From: Thermodesulfobacteriaceae bacterium
GTDB taxonomy: Bacteria > Desulfobacterota > Thermodesulfobacteria > Thermodesulfobacteriales > Thermodesulfatatoraceae
Length of the DNA: 64,000 nucleotides
Direction of reading: 5' to 3'
NCBI GenBank assembly: GCA_015494065.1
Contig: WGCA01000016.1
Span: 1 to 64,000, forward strand
Positions 51,347-60,277 of this stretch are shown one piece after another. The notes under the pieces are model-generated. The model was not told the DNA's origin. It saw only the letters and a list, made by a program, of their open reading frames with translations, and did no database searches. The position numbers were made by a program, and so were the translations under genes. Positions within the stretch are counted from its first letter, which is position 1; each line of letters opens with the position of its first letter.

Positions 51347-51706
51347 TTATCCGGCCAGTTTTTGGTAAAGATTGCGGGCTTCCTCTAACAAAGGAAGAAT
51401 TTTTACAAACTTGGCGTATACCAGATGCAACCGGTCCGGAAATTCCAGAAATTCAATCCCCATCCCCAGACGCTCAGCCGTGCCGTGGTGACGTACGATC
51501 CCGGTAACTGGTAAAGGACCGACGCACGGGAGCATTAAAGTAAGGGAGACTTTTTCTCCTTTGGGAATCAGGAGTTCCGGAGGCGCTTCGATAAAACAGC
51601 CGGAAAGAGAAAGGTCGCAGAGATAGACGTGCATTTCCCGGTCGTTTAAGAAGGCCGGCAGACGACAACAATAACGGGGATATTTGCGCCGGTCGATAAA
51701 AAACAT
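51347..51706 (-). CDS. PilZ-domain protein (c-di-GMP receptor)
   Basis: Protein of 119 residues with a single PilZ domain. Seen: the c-di-GMP motif RRKYPRYCCRLPAF (RxxxR) at the N-terminus, and the second motif DLSLSGCFIEAPPEL (D/NxSxxG) near residue 31, then GIVRHHGTAERLGMGIEF. Both halves of the binding site are present, so it should bind the second messenger. It directly precedes prepilin peptidase, which suggests control of pilus or secretion functions; this is inferred. Confidence 0.9.
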   Translation of the reverse strand: MFFIDRRKYPRYCCRLPAFLNDREMHVYLCDLSLSGCFIEAPPELLIPKGEKVSLTLMLPCVGPLPVTGIVRHHGTAERLGMGIEFLEFPDRLHLVYAKFVKILPLLEEARNLYQKLAG

Positions 51707-51772
51707 AAAAACTCCTTTTGGGACTTCCGAACTTATAGTAGCTATCGGTCACAAAAAAGAAAGAGAAAAATC

Positions 51773-53092
51773 ATGGGACGTCTAACTTTCTGGGGCGCCT
51801 GTGGCACGGTAACAGGAAGCCTCTATCTCCTGGAAAGTGGAGACAAAAGGGTTTTGATCGATTGCGGGGTCTACCAAGGACTGGAAGCGCAAAAACTCAA
51901 CCAGACCTTCCCCTTCGATCCTGCCGATATCCAGTACGTAATCCTAACTCACGCTCATCTGGACCACTCCGGCCGGTTGCTTGAGCTGGTTAGAGACGGT
52001 TTCCGCGGTGAAATTCTGGCCACTCAGGCCACCTTAGAACTTTTAAAAATTATCCTGGAAGACCGCCTTCACCTGGAACCCCACCTGGGCCCCAAGGAAC
52101 TGGCCCAACGGGTGCTTAGCCTTTGTTGGCCCTTTGAATACAACCAGATCTTTGATATACCGGGCCAAATCCATTTCCGGCTGCGGGACGCCGGGCACAT
52201 TTTGGGCTCCGCTCACCTGGAGCTCTGGTGTGAAGGGAAAAAGTTGGTCTTTTCCGGGGACATTGGCCGTCAAGGCACCCCCATCATCAAAGACCCAGAT
52301 CCCCCTCAAGAAGCCGACTACCTCATCATGGAGTCCACCTACGGGGGGCGAAGGCACCCTCCCTTCAATTTGGCTAAAAAACAGCTAAAACTCATTATCG
52401 AACAGGCCAGGCGGGATAAGGCCCGGGTCTTTTTCCCCTCCTTTGCCATCGGACGCACCCAGGAACTGATCTATTTCCTGAACGAACTAATCGAAAATAA
52501 AGAGCTTGCCCCTTTACCCGTGGTAGTGGACAGCCCCATGGCCTTAAAGGTGACTAGAGTTTACGCCAGGCATACGGAGCTTTACGACGAAGAGGCCCTA
52601 GAGAAACTGGCCCGGGGAGACCAGATTTTTTCCTTCCCCCTGCTCTTCTCCGCGGCCTCAATAGAGGCCTCCCGCCGGATCGAAGAACTTACGCCACCCT
52701 ACGTGGTGATCGCAGGATCCGGCATGGTAACCGGGGGGAGGATCGTGGACCACCTAAAACGCCATCTAAACGAACCCAAGACCTACGTAGTCTTTGTAGG
52801 TTACCAGGCTGCCGGCACCCCGGGCCGGGAAATCCTCAAACGCCGCCCAAAGGTCAAACTCGACCACCAGCTGGTAGAAAACCGGGCCCGAATTTTCAAA
52901 ATCGAGGCCTTCTCCGCCCACGCCGACCACCACGAACTCCTGGCCTGGCTCGGGTGTTTTCAAAAAGTCCCACACCAGATCTTCCTGACCCACGGAGAAA
53001 ATCCCGCCAGAAAGGCCTTAAAGGAAGCCATCAAAGGACGTTTCCCGACCCAGGTCCAAACTCCGCGCCTCGGGGAGTTTCTTTCCTTCTGA
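51773..53092 (+). CDS. Beta-CASP metallo-beta-lactamase-fold ribonuclease
   Basis: RNA-processing nuclease of 439 residues, YSH1/CPSF-73-like. Seen: zinc motifs LTHAHLDHSGRLLELV, LVFSGDIGRQGTPII, beta-CASP block VFFPSFAIGRTQELIYFLNE, GSGMVTGGRIVDHLKRHL, and C-terminal IEAFSAHADHHELLAWLG with the last His. Related bacterial proteins act as endo- or exoribonucleases. The ribosome site before the ATG is weak. Its 3' end overlaps the convergent methyltransferase gene by 62 nt. Confidence 0.94.
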   Translation: MGRLTFWGACGTVTGSLYLLESGDKRVLIDCGVYQGLEAQKLNQTFPFDPADIQYVILTHAHLDHSGRLLELVRDGFRGEILATQATLELLKIILEDRLHLEPHLGPKELAQRVLSLCWPFEYNQIFDIPGQIHFRLRDAGHILGSAHLELWCEGKKLVFSGDIGRQGTPIIKDPDPPQEADYLIMESTYGGRRHPPFNLAKKQLKLIIEQARRDKARVFFPSFAIGRTQELIYFLNELIENKELAPLPVVVDSPMALKVTRVYARHTELYDEEALEKLARGDQIFSFPLLFSAASIEASRRIEELTPPYVVIAGSGMVTGGRIVDHLKRHLNEPKTYVVFVGYQAAGTPGREILKRRPKVKLDHQLVENRARIFKIEAFSAHADHHELLAWLGCFQKVPHQIFLTHGENPARKALKEAIKGRFPTQVQTPRLGEFLSF

Positions 53093-54179
53093 AGACAAAG
53101 ACCCGGCGGCCCCCATGGGCAAAAGAGGTCAGGCGTTCTAAGGGAAAGGGGAAACGTACCGGTAATCTGGGGGAAGGGAAGATAAAACTCAAGGCCCATT
53201 CCCGGAAAGGACCGGCGAAACGGCGGGCCAGGGCCTGTAAAGGCTCCAGTGAGGCCTTTAACCGGGCCCCGTAGGGAGGGTTGGTCACCACGTAACCCGG
53301 GGTCTTCTCCGGGGGCAGGAGGTGCGCGACGTCTTTGATCTCTAAGTTGAGATAAGCCGCCACCCCGGCTGCTTCCGCGTTTTTAAAGGTGGCCTGGACT
53401 GCTTTTGGGTTCCGGTCGCTGCCGTAAAAACGGGCCAGGGGCTGTCTCTGCCTTTTTTCCGCATCCAGCAAGAGTTCACGCCACAAGGGGGCGGAAAAAT
53501 TCTTCCATTTCTCAAAGGCAAAGGAACGCCCAAGCCCCGGAGCCCGGTGGCAAGCCCACCAAAGGGCCTCAATCAAAATGGTACCTGTGCCGCAGAAAGG
53601 GTCCAAAAAGGGGCTTTTTCCGTCCCAAGAAGAAAGCAGAACCAGGGCCGCGGCCAGATTTTCCCTCAACGGGGCCGGGCCGACGGCCACCTTATAACCC
53701 CTTTTGAAGAGATTGCCCCCGGAGGAGTCTATACGCAAAAGGACTTCATCTTTGAAAAGGCGTACCACCAGGAGTGGGGCTTCTTCGTCCTTGCTCAAGG
53801 GTAAGTCTCGGCCCAAACGCTTGGAAATACCGGCTACCACCCGCTCCGCAACCGCTTGTGAGTGGTAAAGCCTTGATCGGCGGCAGGTGACCCTCAACCT
53901 TACCCCAGGGGCTTCCGCCAGATAAATCTCCCAGGGATAACGGGCCACCTTCTCTACCAGTTCTTTAAAAGCGGTGGCCCGAAAACGCCCCACTTTGAGG
54001 AGGATCCTGCTGGCCACCCGGGACCAGAGATTTAAAGAATAAAGCTCTCTCAGCCCTCCTTTTACGATTACGCCCCCTTTGGTCTCGCGCCCGGAAAGAC
54101 CAAGGCCCTCTATCTCCTGTTTGAGGACCTTTTCCAGTCCCGGTGGACAGACGGCCAGAATTTCAAACACGCTAGACAT
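53031..54179 (-). CDS. THUMP-domain rRNA guanine methyltransferase, RlmL-like
   Basis: SAM-dependent RNA methyltransferase of 382 residues, similar to the N-terminal half of RlmKL (m2G2445 in 23S rRNA). Seen: the N-terminal THUMP region (about 45-155, RVASRILLKVGRFRATAFKE), SAM motif FLDPFCGTGTILIEALWWAC near residue 190, and the catalytic TNPPYGARL near residue 300. It has no RlmK half. The site it methylates is inferred. 62 nt of its 3' end lie inside the convergent beta-CASP gene. It starts 3 nt after the cupin stop. Confidence 0.93.
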   Translation of the reverse strand: MSSVFEILAVCPPGLEKVLKQEIEGLGLSGRETKGGVIVKGGLRELYSLNLWSRVASRILLKVGRFRATAFKELVEKVARYPWEIYLAEAPGVRLRVTCRRSRLYHSQAVAERVVAGISKRLGRDLPLSKDEEAPLLVVRLFKDEVLLRIDSSGGNLFKRGYKVAVGPAPLRENLAAALVLLSSWDGKSPFLDPFCGTGTILIEALWWACHRAPGLGRSFAFEKWKNFSAPLWRELLLDAEKRQRQPLARFYGSDRNPKAVQATFKNAEAAGVAAYLNLEIKDVAHLLPPEKTPGYVVTNPPYGARLKASLEPLQALARRFAGPFREWALSFIFPSPRLPVRFPFPLERLTSFAHGGRRVFVFRRKETPRGAEFGPGSGNVL

Positions 54180-54182
54180 AAA

Positions 54183-54494
54183 TCAAAGGGGCGGGGCAAT
54201 GGTTACCAGAAAACGCATATCAGTTTTGGCCCGCAGACCGTGAGGTTCTCTGATCTGACAAATAAGGATATCTCCTGCCTTGGCTGGCAAAGACACCCCG
54301 TCTCCCAAAAATTCTCCTTCACCTTCCAAAATCAGGATGGAAAGCTCGCCTTCCACGTCGTGGGAGTGGACGGGGAAAGTGGCCCCGGCCTTGAGGTTAA
54401 AATTAATGATGCGAAAATAGGGCGAGTCGTGCACCAGAATTTTGGTCAGCTCCCGGTCAAACCGTTTGTTCTCGTCAAGGCTGTAAACTTTCAC
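54183..54494 (-). CDS. Cupin-fold protein
   Basis: Small single-domain cupin of 103 residues. Seen: FNLKAGATFPVHSHDVEGEL (first cupin motif with two His and a Glu), and GDILICQIREPHGLRAKTD (second motif with the last His). All metal ligands look present. The function could be an enzyme or a sensor and cannot be fixed. GTG 54494 is set by AAGGAGGT a few bases upstream. Just upstream of the RlmL-like gene on the same strand. Confidence 0.88.
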   Translation of the reverse strand: MKVYSLDENKRFDRELTKILVHDSPYFRIINFNLKAGATFPVHSHDVEGELSILILEGEGEFLGDGVSLPAKAGDILICQIREPHGLRAKTDMRFLVTIAPPL

Positions 54495-54619
54495 CTAAAA
54501 CCTCCTTGTTTTTCTTTAATAACCAGTCTTGTAGCTCCCTGACAATTGTTATTAATGACTTTCTAACCATTCCTCCAGGCCAGAATATAACTTCAAAGAT
54601 TATTAATAGGAGCATTTTT
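54495..54619. other. AT-rich spacer upstream of the cupin gene
   Basis: No gene or hairpin of note. It must contain the promoter of the cupin-rlmL-like transcript, which I could not assign. Confidence 0.4.
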
Positions 54620-54853
54620 TACCGACATGCTTAATCGTACTTATTGTCATCATAAACCCCTCGTTAGTCATCGCGACCCCCTGACACGTTTTTAAAACGT
54701 GTCAGGGGGTCGCGATCTCAGATCGTCACGGCCTCTACCGAAACCTCACGACAGGGATTGCTTCCCCCTGTCGTGATGATTTAACCCCGACAGGGGTCGC
54801 AATGACTGAAGGGCTGATACAGACATGTAACGTAATAGATAAGATGTCGACTA
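54620..54853. repeat. MITE-like palindromic element, copy B (complete)
   Basis: About 230 nt with long imperfect terminal inverted repeats: left CCGACATGCTTAATCGTAC to TTAGTCATCGCGA, right (reverse-complement) GTCGACATCTTATCTATTAC to TCAGTCATTGCGA, about 55 nt each. Inside are a 47-nt near-perfect palindrome (arms 54670-54692 and 54694-54716, one unpaired T at 54693) and a second hairpin CACGACAGGG (54747-54756) / CCCTGTCGTG (54766-54775). The stretch 54662-54704 matches copy A (912-954) inverted. No coding capacity. Confidence 0.8.
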
Positions 54854-54946
54854 TTTGATGACCCCATCAATCAGAGAATTGCGGAAACCTCAAATGTTGC
54901 TACAGTATTAGTTTTCTATTTCGGGAAGAGCTAGGAGGAGCTGGCC
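54854..54946. other. Leader region of argF
   Basis: Only a short stretch before a good ribosome site (AGGAGG). No arginine-regulator operator or strong promoter was recognised. Confidence 0.35.
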
Positions 54947-55858
54947 ATGCGGCACCTAACCCGCGTCTTTGACCTGAACACTTATGAAATCAAACTGTTG
55001 CTTGAAAAGGCCTTTTCCCTGAAAGAAAGCTTTAAATATGGCCAGCCAAGGCGCAGCCTTACCGGCAAGGTCCTGGCCCTCCTCTTTGAAAAACCCTCCA
55101 CCAGGACCCGGGTCTCCTTTGAGGCCGGGATGCAACGGCTGGGAGGGACCACCATCTTTCTTTCCAGTAAGGATTTACAACTTTCACGTGGGGAACCCTT
55201 AAAAGACACCGCCCGCGTCCTTTCCCGCTACGTGGACGCTATTGTGGTACGTACCTTTGGCCAAGAAGTGGTAGAGGAGCTTGCCCGCTGGGCCGGTGTT
55301 CCCGTTGTCAACGGGCTTTCAGACCAACATCACCCTTGCCAGGGGCTTTCTGACGTAATGACGGTCATCGAGAAAAAGGGAGACATAACCAAATTAAAAG
55401 TGGCCTGGGTGGGAGACGGCAATAACGTGGCCCATTCTTGGATGGAGATGGCCGCCCGTTTGGGTTTTCATCTCTGGCTGGCCTGCCCGGAAGGTTATGA
55501 TCCTGACCCTGAAATACGGGCCGAGGTGGAAAAAGAGGCCCCGGGCGTCATCCACCTGGTACGTGACCCTAAAGAGGCCGTGCGTGACGCCGACGTTATC
55601 AATACAGACGTCTGGGCGAGTATGGGGCAGGAAAAAGAGGCGGAAAAGAGGAAAAAAGTCTTTTCGCCTTATCAGGTAAACGCCGAGCTCCTTAAATACG
55701 CCAAGCCCGACGCCATCGTGCTGCACTGTTTGCCCGCCCACCGGGGCGAGGAAATCACCGAAGAGGTCCTAGAAGGCCCGCAAGCGGTGGTCTGGGACCA
55801 GGCCGAAAATAAAATGTGGCTCCACATGGCCCTTCTAGAATGGCTACTTACGGGTTAA
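54947..55858 (+). CDS. argF: Ornithine carbamoyltransferase
   Basis: Arginine pathway enzyme (carbamoyl phosphate + ornithine to citrulline), 303 residues. Seen: carbamoyl-phosphate site FEKPSTRTRVSFEAGMQRLG near residue 48, DQHHPCQGLSDVMTV, and the ornithine site HCLPAHRGEEITEEV near residue 263. Length is normal. The ATG is preceded by AGGAGG. The AddB-like gene starts 12 nt downstream of its stop. No other arg gene is nearby. Confidence 0.97.
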   Translation: MRHLTRVFDLNTYEIKLLLEKAFSLKESFKYGQPRRSLTGKVLALLFEKPSTRTRVSFEAGMQRLGGTTIFLSSKDLQLSRGEPLKDTARVLSRYVDAIVVRTFGQEVVEELARWAGVPVVNGLSDQHHPCQGLSDVMTVIEKKGDITKLKVAWVGDGNNVAHSWMEMAARLGFHLWLACPEGYDPDPEIRAEVEKEAPGVIHLVRDPKEAVRDADVINTDVWASMGQEKEAEKRKKVFSPYQVNAELLKYAKPDAIVLHCLPAHRGEEITEEVLEGPQAVVWDQAENKMWLHMALLEWLLTG

Positions 55859-55870
55859 AGTATCCTTATC

Positions 55871-58699
55871 ATGGGGCAAATAAAGGCCCTGGCCTCCCGC
55901 AACTTTCTCAAAAACCTGATAGCCCAAATCCCGGACGAAGAACTTTTTGATCCTCAAACCACCTTCGTCTTCCCCACCCGGCGGGCAGGACTCTTTTTCC
56001 GGTATTACCTCTTTGAGAGGCGCCAAAGCCCCGGGCTCCTGCCCCGGGTAATCAGTTTTGCGGACCTGATAGCCGAACTGGCCACCACCCTCTCCCCTCT
56101 CCCCCTCATCCCCAAGGCGGACCAGGCCTGGCTCCTGTGGCAGATCGTCCAGAAAACCGCCCCCTTTGCCAAAGTGGCCGGCAGTTTTGACCGCTTTTTT
56201 CCCTGGGGCCTGAGGCTGGCCGAGGTACTTGACCAGCTCGACCGTGAACTGGTAAGGGCCCAGAACATCCCCTACCCCCCTGAAGAAGACCTCCCGCAGG
56301 AGGCTTTGACTTTTCTGGAACATTTGGGGGACATCCAGCAGGAGTTTGACCAGGTACTGGCGGCCAAAGGGGTGACTACCAGCGGGAAGAGGCTGCAGAC
56401 GCTGGCGCAAAAGATAGAGGAACTCCCCTTTCCCCAAGGACCCCTCCACCTGGTCGGCTTTTTTATGCTCACCCGGGCGGAACAGAAAATTTTTAAGGCC
56501 TGGCTTAAGAGGGGAGCGGTCCTCTGGTGGCGTCTGGAGGGAGACCAATTTCCAGAGGTCTACCAGAAGCTGGAAAAGACCTTCGGCCAGAAGGCCGAGG
56601 TCATCCAGGAAGAATCACCCCACCAAACCAGCTTTTCTTTCTTTGAGGCCCCGGACGTCCACCACGAATTGGCCAAACTGAAAGAGATCTTGCCCAGGCA
56701 GACCACCCGACCAGACGAAAACCTGATCTTGCTCTGCGCCGCCGGCCATTTAATTCCCTTACTTTATGAACTGCCGGAAGAGGCCGCCGTCAACATTACC
56801 CTAGGCTACCCCCTTTTCCGCACCCCCCTGGCACAACTTTTTCTCCTCTTCTGCGAGCTGGTAGAGAGCAGACACGGCGAAGAACTCTACGTCCCTTCCT
56901 ATTTACGCCTTACCAAACACCCCTATCTGCGGGGGATAACCTTCGGAGGAGAGGTGGCCCGGCTCCATTTTCACGAAGTGGAGAACCAGCTCCGTGATCA
57001 CGGAAGCCCTTACCTGACGCTTTCCCAGATCGAGAACCTCCTGGTGGGCAAACCCCAGACCCAGAAATTTATGGCCTGGTTCCACCAAAACCTCCTTAGA
57101 CCGTGGCTTGAGCTGCAAACCGCCCAGGAACTGGCGGCTTGTTTGCGCCGGACCGTCAAAGAATGTACCCGGATACGCCTCCTCTCCCAGGAAGAGACTC
57201 CGGAAGGGCTGCTGGAACGGGCTTTTCTCTTCGCCTTCGAAAGTGAGGTCCTGCCAAGCCTGGAAAAGGTCTCCTTTGCCAGGGAAAGGCTGGCCCCGCG
57301 CACCCTTTTTGCCTTTCTGCGTGAATTGCTCAAAAACATCCGGGCCCCTTTTGAAGGGGAGCCGCTAGAAGGCCTTCAGATCATGGGCCTTTTGGAAACC
57401 AGGCTCTTGTCCTTTGAAAACGTCTTTGTCCTCGACGCCAACGAGGGTTACCTACCCTCGGTGGAAGAAGTAAACCCCCTCCTTCCGGAGGGCATCAAAC
57501 CCCTGCTGGGGCTTCCTCCCCGGGAGCGGGAAGAAATTATCGAAAGGCACCACTTTTTGGCCCTGGTTTACGGGGCCCAAAAGGTGCACCTCTTTTACCA
57601 AAGTGCTGTAAGCGGCAAAGGGGAAAGTGTGGGTAAAAAGCTCCGCAGTCGTTACGTGGAAAAGATCCTCTGGGAGGAAGAACAAGCTGCCGGACGCCTC
57701 CTGCCGGAAAAGGTCTCCCGTATCGCTTTGCGTCTGAACCCCAAGGCCTTTCAGAGCCCGGAGGCCATTCCCAAAGGAGAGGCCGAAAAGGAAGCCGTCT
57801 TTAAACTCCTCAAAGACCGGGCCCACGGGGTCTCCGCCACCCTTTTAAATACTTACCTTACCTGCCCGGCCAAGTTCTATTTCCAATACGTACTCGGTCT
57901 TAAACCTCCCAATGAGGTGCTGGATTTCGACGCCGCTGAATTCGGCTCGGTGGTCCACGCGGCCCTGGAAGAATATTTCAGACCGTTTCTCAAAAGAACG
58001 TATCTTCCCCAGGAAGACAACGACCCGGAAAAACTGCTCTCCATCTTTACCCAGTTTTTCCGTCTATCCTCACTATACCACCAGCTAGGCCCGGAAAGGC
58101 GCTTTTTTGTGGAAGAAACCGCCCGTTTCCGCCTCAAACGTTATCTTGAATACCTGGCCCGCAAATTTCCCCAAGGTTTTGAGATATTGAGTCTGGAAGA
58201 GGAATACCGACGCCACTTCAACGACCTCCTCTTTGCCGGCCGGCTGGATCGCTTAGAAAGGCGGGGAGAATGTCTTTACGTCCTGGATTACAAAACCGGT
58301 CAGTACCTCAAGACCTATTCCACCAAGCACCTGCAGGAAAAATTGTTCCCTTATGAACCGCCAGGCAGCTTTGGGCGTGAGGATTTCTTCGATTTCCGAC
58401 AGCGCATGCCTGATATCCAGCTGTTTCTCTACCTCTTTTTGACTTCGGAGCTGGGTACCCAAAACGCCGCTTATCTCCAGCTGGCAGCTGGCAAATTAAA
58501 AGATATCGAAAAGCCCCTCTTTTACGAGTCGTACCTGCCGCCGGATCAGGTGGAAGAGTTTATGGTAAAAAAATTCCCGCGTATGCTGGAATATCTCTTG
58601 CGACACATGGTAGAAGCCGAGGCCTTTTACGCTACCCCAGAAGACAAGCTTTGCGGCTTTTGCGATTTTCGTCTAGCCTGTGAATGTGCTAAAAGATAA
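55871..58699 (+). CDS. AddB-like nuclease/inactivated-helicase protein
   Basis: Protein of 942 residues of the AddB/PD-(D/E)XK family, the likely partner of the AddA-like helicase at 7068-9575. Seen: an N-terminal helicase-like part with TFVFPTRRAGLFFRYYLF, a middle with VFVLDANEGYLPSVEEVNPL, and a C-terminal nuclease domain with TCPAKFYFQYVLGLK, FGSVVHAALEEYFRPFL, AGRLDRLERRGECLYVLDYK (Asp and Asp-Tyr-Lys) and LCGFCDFRLACEC. The last cysteines with the earlier one in TCPAKF form the iron-sulfur staple of AddB-type nucleases. No Walker A like that of the AddA gene is visible. Confidence 0.88.
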   Translation: MGQIKALASRNFLKNLIAQIPDEELFDPQTTFVFPTRRAGLFFRYYLFERRQSPGLLPRVISFADLIAELATTLSPLPLIPKADQAWLLWQIVQKTAPFAKVAGSFDRFFPWGLRLAEVLDQLDRELVRAQNIPYPPEEDLPQEALTFLEHLGDIQQEFDQVLAAKGVTTSGKRLQTLAQKIEELPFPQGPLHLVGFFMLTRAEQKIFKAWLKRGAVLWWRLEGDQFPEVYQKLEKTFGQKAEVIQEESPHQTSFSFFEAPDVHHELAKLKEILPRQTTRPDENLILLCAAGHLIPLLYELPEEAAVNITLGYPLFRTPLAQLFLLFCELVESRHGEELYVPSYLRLTKHPYLRGITFGGEVARLHFHEVENQLRDHGSPYLTLSQIENLLVGKPQTQKFMAWFHQNLLRPWLELQTAQELAACLRRTVKECTRIRLLSQEETPEGLLERAFLFAFESEVLPSLEKVSFARERLAPRTLFAFLRELLKNIRAPFEGEPLEGLQIMGLLETRLLSFENVFVLDANEGYLPSVEEVNPLLPEGIKPLLGLPPREREEIIERHHFLALVYGAQKVHLFYQSAVSGKGESVGKKLRSRYVEKILWEEEQAAGRLLPEKVSRIALRLNPKAFQSPEAIPKGEAEKEAVFKLLKDRAHGVSATLLNTYLTCPAKFYFQYVLGLKPPNEVLDFDAAEFGSVVHAALEEYFRPFLKRTYLPQEDNDPEKLLSIFTQFFRLSSLYHQLGPERRFFVEETARFRLKRYLEYLARKFPQGFEILSLEEEYRRHFNDLLFAGRLDRLERRGECLYVLDYKTGQYLKTYSTKHLQEKLFPYEPPGSFGREDFFDFRQRMPDIQLFLYLFLTSELGTQNAAYLQLAAGKLKDIEKPLFYESYLPPDQVEEFMVKKFPRMLEYLLRHMVEAEAFYATPEDKLCGFCDFRLACECAKR

Positions 58700-58706
58700 G
58701 CGGACT

Positions 58707-59477
58707 ATGAGTAACATCCTGGCCAGAATCCTGGCGGAGAAGAGACGCGAAGTACAAAAACGCAAGGAAAGGGGGCTCTTTTTCCGGCCTTTTTGGCAAC
58801 ACCAAAGACGTTCCTTGAAAGAGGCCTTAAGCCGCGGTGACGGTTTCAGGATAATCGCCGAGCTTAAAAGGGCTTCCCCTTCCAAAGGCGTGATCGCCCC
58901 CCAATTTGACCCCCTCTCCCTGGCCAGGGCCTACCAGGAGGCCGGGGCGGCGGCCATCTCCTGCCTTACTGACGAAACCTTTTTCAAAGGGCACCTGGAA
59001 TACCTGGCCGCGGTGAGAGACGAGGTTTCCCTGCCGCTCCTGCGCAAAGATTTCATCATCGACGAGGTCCAGCTAGAGGAAGCCAGGGCCTTTGGCGCAG
59101 ACGCGGTGCTTTTAATCGTAGCCGCCCTTTCTCTTAGCAAACTAAAAAATCTGCTGGAAACTGCCAAAGACTTAGGACTTGAGGCCCTGGTCGAAGTACA
59201 CGATGAAAAGGAACTCGAATGTGCGCTCACCGCTGGGGCAGAAATTATCGGGGTCAACAACCGGAATCTTAAGACCTTTGAAGTGAAGCTGGAGACCAGC
59301 CTCAGGCTCAGACGTCTGGCCCCGGAAAATATCTTATTCGTCGCGGAATCAGGCATCAAGGGGCCAGAAGACGTAAGGCGCTTAAAAGAGGCGGGGATTT
59401 CTGCGGCCTTGATCGGAGAAAGCCTCGTGCGGGCTAAAGACCCAAAGGCCCTTTTAAAGGCCCTCCTTTCAGCCTAA
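58707..59477 (+). CDS. trpC: Indole-3-glycerol-phosphate synthase
   Basis: Tryptophan pathway enzyme, TIM barrel, 256 residues. Seen: IAELKRASPSKGVIAPQFDP near residue 45, LLRKDFIIDEVQLEEARAFG near residue 110, EALVEVHDEKELECAL, GVNNRNLKTFEVKLETSLRL, and AESGIKGPEDVRRLKEAG. ATG 58707 starts 7 nt after the AddB-like stop; the frame extending to 58680 is inside that gene and has no support. The trpEG pair lies at 34662-36814. Confidence 0.97.
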   Translation: MSNILARILAEKRREVQKRKERGLFFRPFWQHQRRSLKEALSRGDGFRIIAELKRASPSKGVIAPQFDPLSLARAYQEAGAAAISCLTDETFFKGHLEYLAAVRDEVSLPLLRKDFIIDEVQLEEARAFGADAVLLIVAALSLSKLKNLLETAKDLGLEALVEVHDEKELECALTAGAEIIGVNNRNLKTFEVKLETSLRLRRLAPENILFVAESGIKGPEDVRRLKEAGISAALIGESLVRAKDPKALLKALLSA

Positions 59478-59854
59478 AAGGGCCAGCCGTATTTGAGCCT
59501 AAAGGCCCACCACCCAAAAATAAAGACGAGCCAGGCTTTAAGGAAAAGCCCCTGCCCTGGTTTCCTTTCAGGAAAAAGGGCCGAGGTCAACAAGAAGACC
59601 AGCAAAGGGTAGACGTTGGGATTGGCCCAGAAGGCCTCCCTGAAACACCCGGCCAAGAGAGCCTTTATGGCGTCTGTCATCCCGCACCCCGGACAGGGAC
59701 GGCCTGTAAGCATCTTGAAGGGACATTTCCAGGGCAGGAAAAGCTTGGCTGGGGCCAGAAGATGGAAATAGGAAAGGCCTGCCAGGACCAAAAGGGCCAA
59801 GAGGAAAAGGCGGAATAATTTGGTTTCCTCTTCAAGTACGCTTTTTAAGTTCAT
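59474..59854 (-). CDS. DUF2752 membrane protein
   Basis: Small membrane protein of 126 residues with about three hydrophobic segments. Seen: the family motif TGRPCPGCGMTDAIKALLAG near residue 50 (CPGCGMT). Function unknown. Its N-terminus overlaps the next gene upstream (DUF4234-like) by 23 nt, so the two are coupled. Convergent 4-nt overlap with trpC. Confidence 0.88.
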   Translation of the reverse strand: MNLKSVLEEETKLFRLFLLALLVLAGLSYFHLLAPAKLFLPWKCPFKMLTGRPCPGCGMTDAIKALLAGCFREAFWANPNVYPLLVFLLTSALFPERKPGQGLFLKAWLVFIFGWWAFRLKYGWPF

Positions 59855-60239
59855 GGATGATCATATTGAGCTCTTTTTGTTGGATGGCATCTGTAATGAT
59901 GCCCAAGGAAACCAGGGTCAAGACCAGAGAGATGGCCGGCAGACTCTCACTGGGTGGTAGGCCGTATTTATGCTGGATACGCACGATGGCCCGGCCCATG
60001 AGGTATTCGTGGTAAAGGTTGTAAAGACCACAGGTGAGCAGCGTAAAGATGAGCCACTTGCCGAAATGAAACTCTTCATAGCCCAAAAGAATGTTTACCG
60101 TACGCATCTGGCGGTATTGCCAGACCAGGTCCCAAATACCGCAGGTGAGCAGGGTCAAAATGACGTCTTTGGCCACTCCGGAGGGCTCAAGCTCCGTCCC
60201 GGGAGGGAGACGCCAAAGGCGTTTAGGGTCCTCCTTCAT
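59832..60239 (-). CDS. DUF4234-like membrane protein
   Basis: Small membrane protein of 135 residues. Seen: repeated VILTLLTCGIWDLVWQYRQM and FTLLTCGLYNLYHEYLMG, each a short helix with TCG, typical of DUF4234, and a third hydrophobic segment (about 100-120). Function unknown. Coupled with the DUF2752 gene by a 23-nt overlap. The pairing of two small orphan membrane proteins suggests a shared complex, but there is no direct evidence. Confidence 0.85.
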   Translation of the reverse strand: MKEDPKRLWRLPPGTELEPSGVAKDVILTLLTCGIWDLVWQYRQMRTVNILLGYEEFHFGKWLIFTLLTCGLYNLYHEYLMGRAIVRIQHKYGLPPSESLPAISLVLTLVSLGIITDAIQQKELNMIIHELKKRT

Positions 60240-60277
60240 GCCGCCTCCGCTTTTTTGAGCCCTTATCGGCTATTTGG

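Noticed and set aside
54681-54705. Terminator for the cupin or argF gene
   Set aside because: The palindrome is part of a longer repeat element, has no T-run, and lies upstream of both genes rather than after either.
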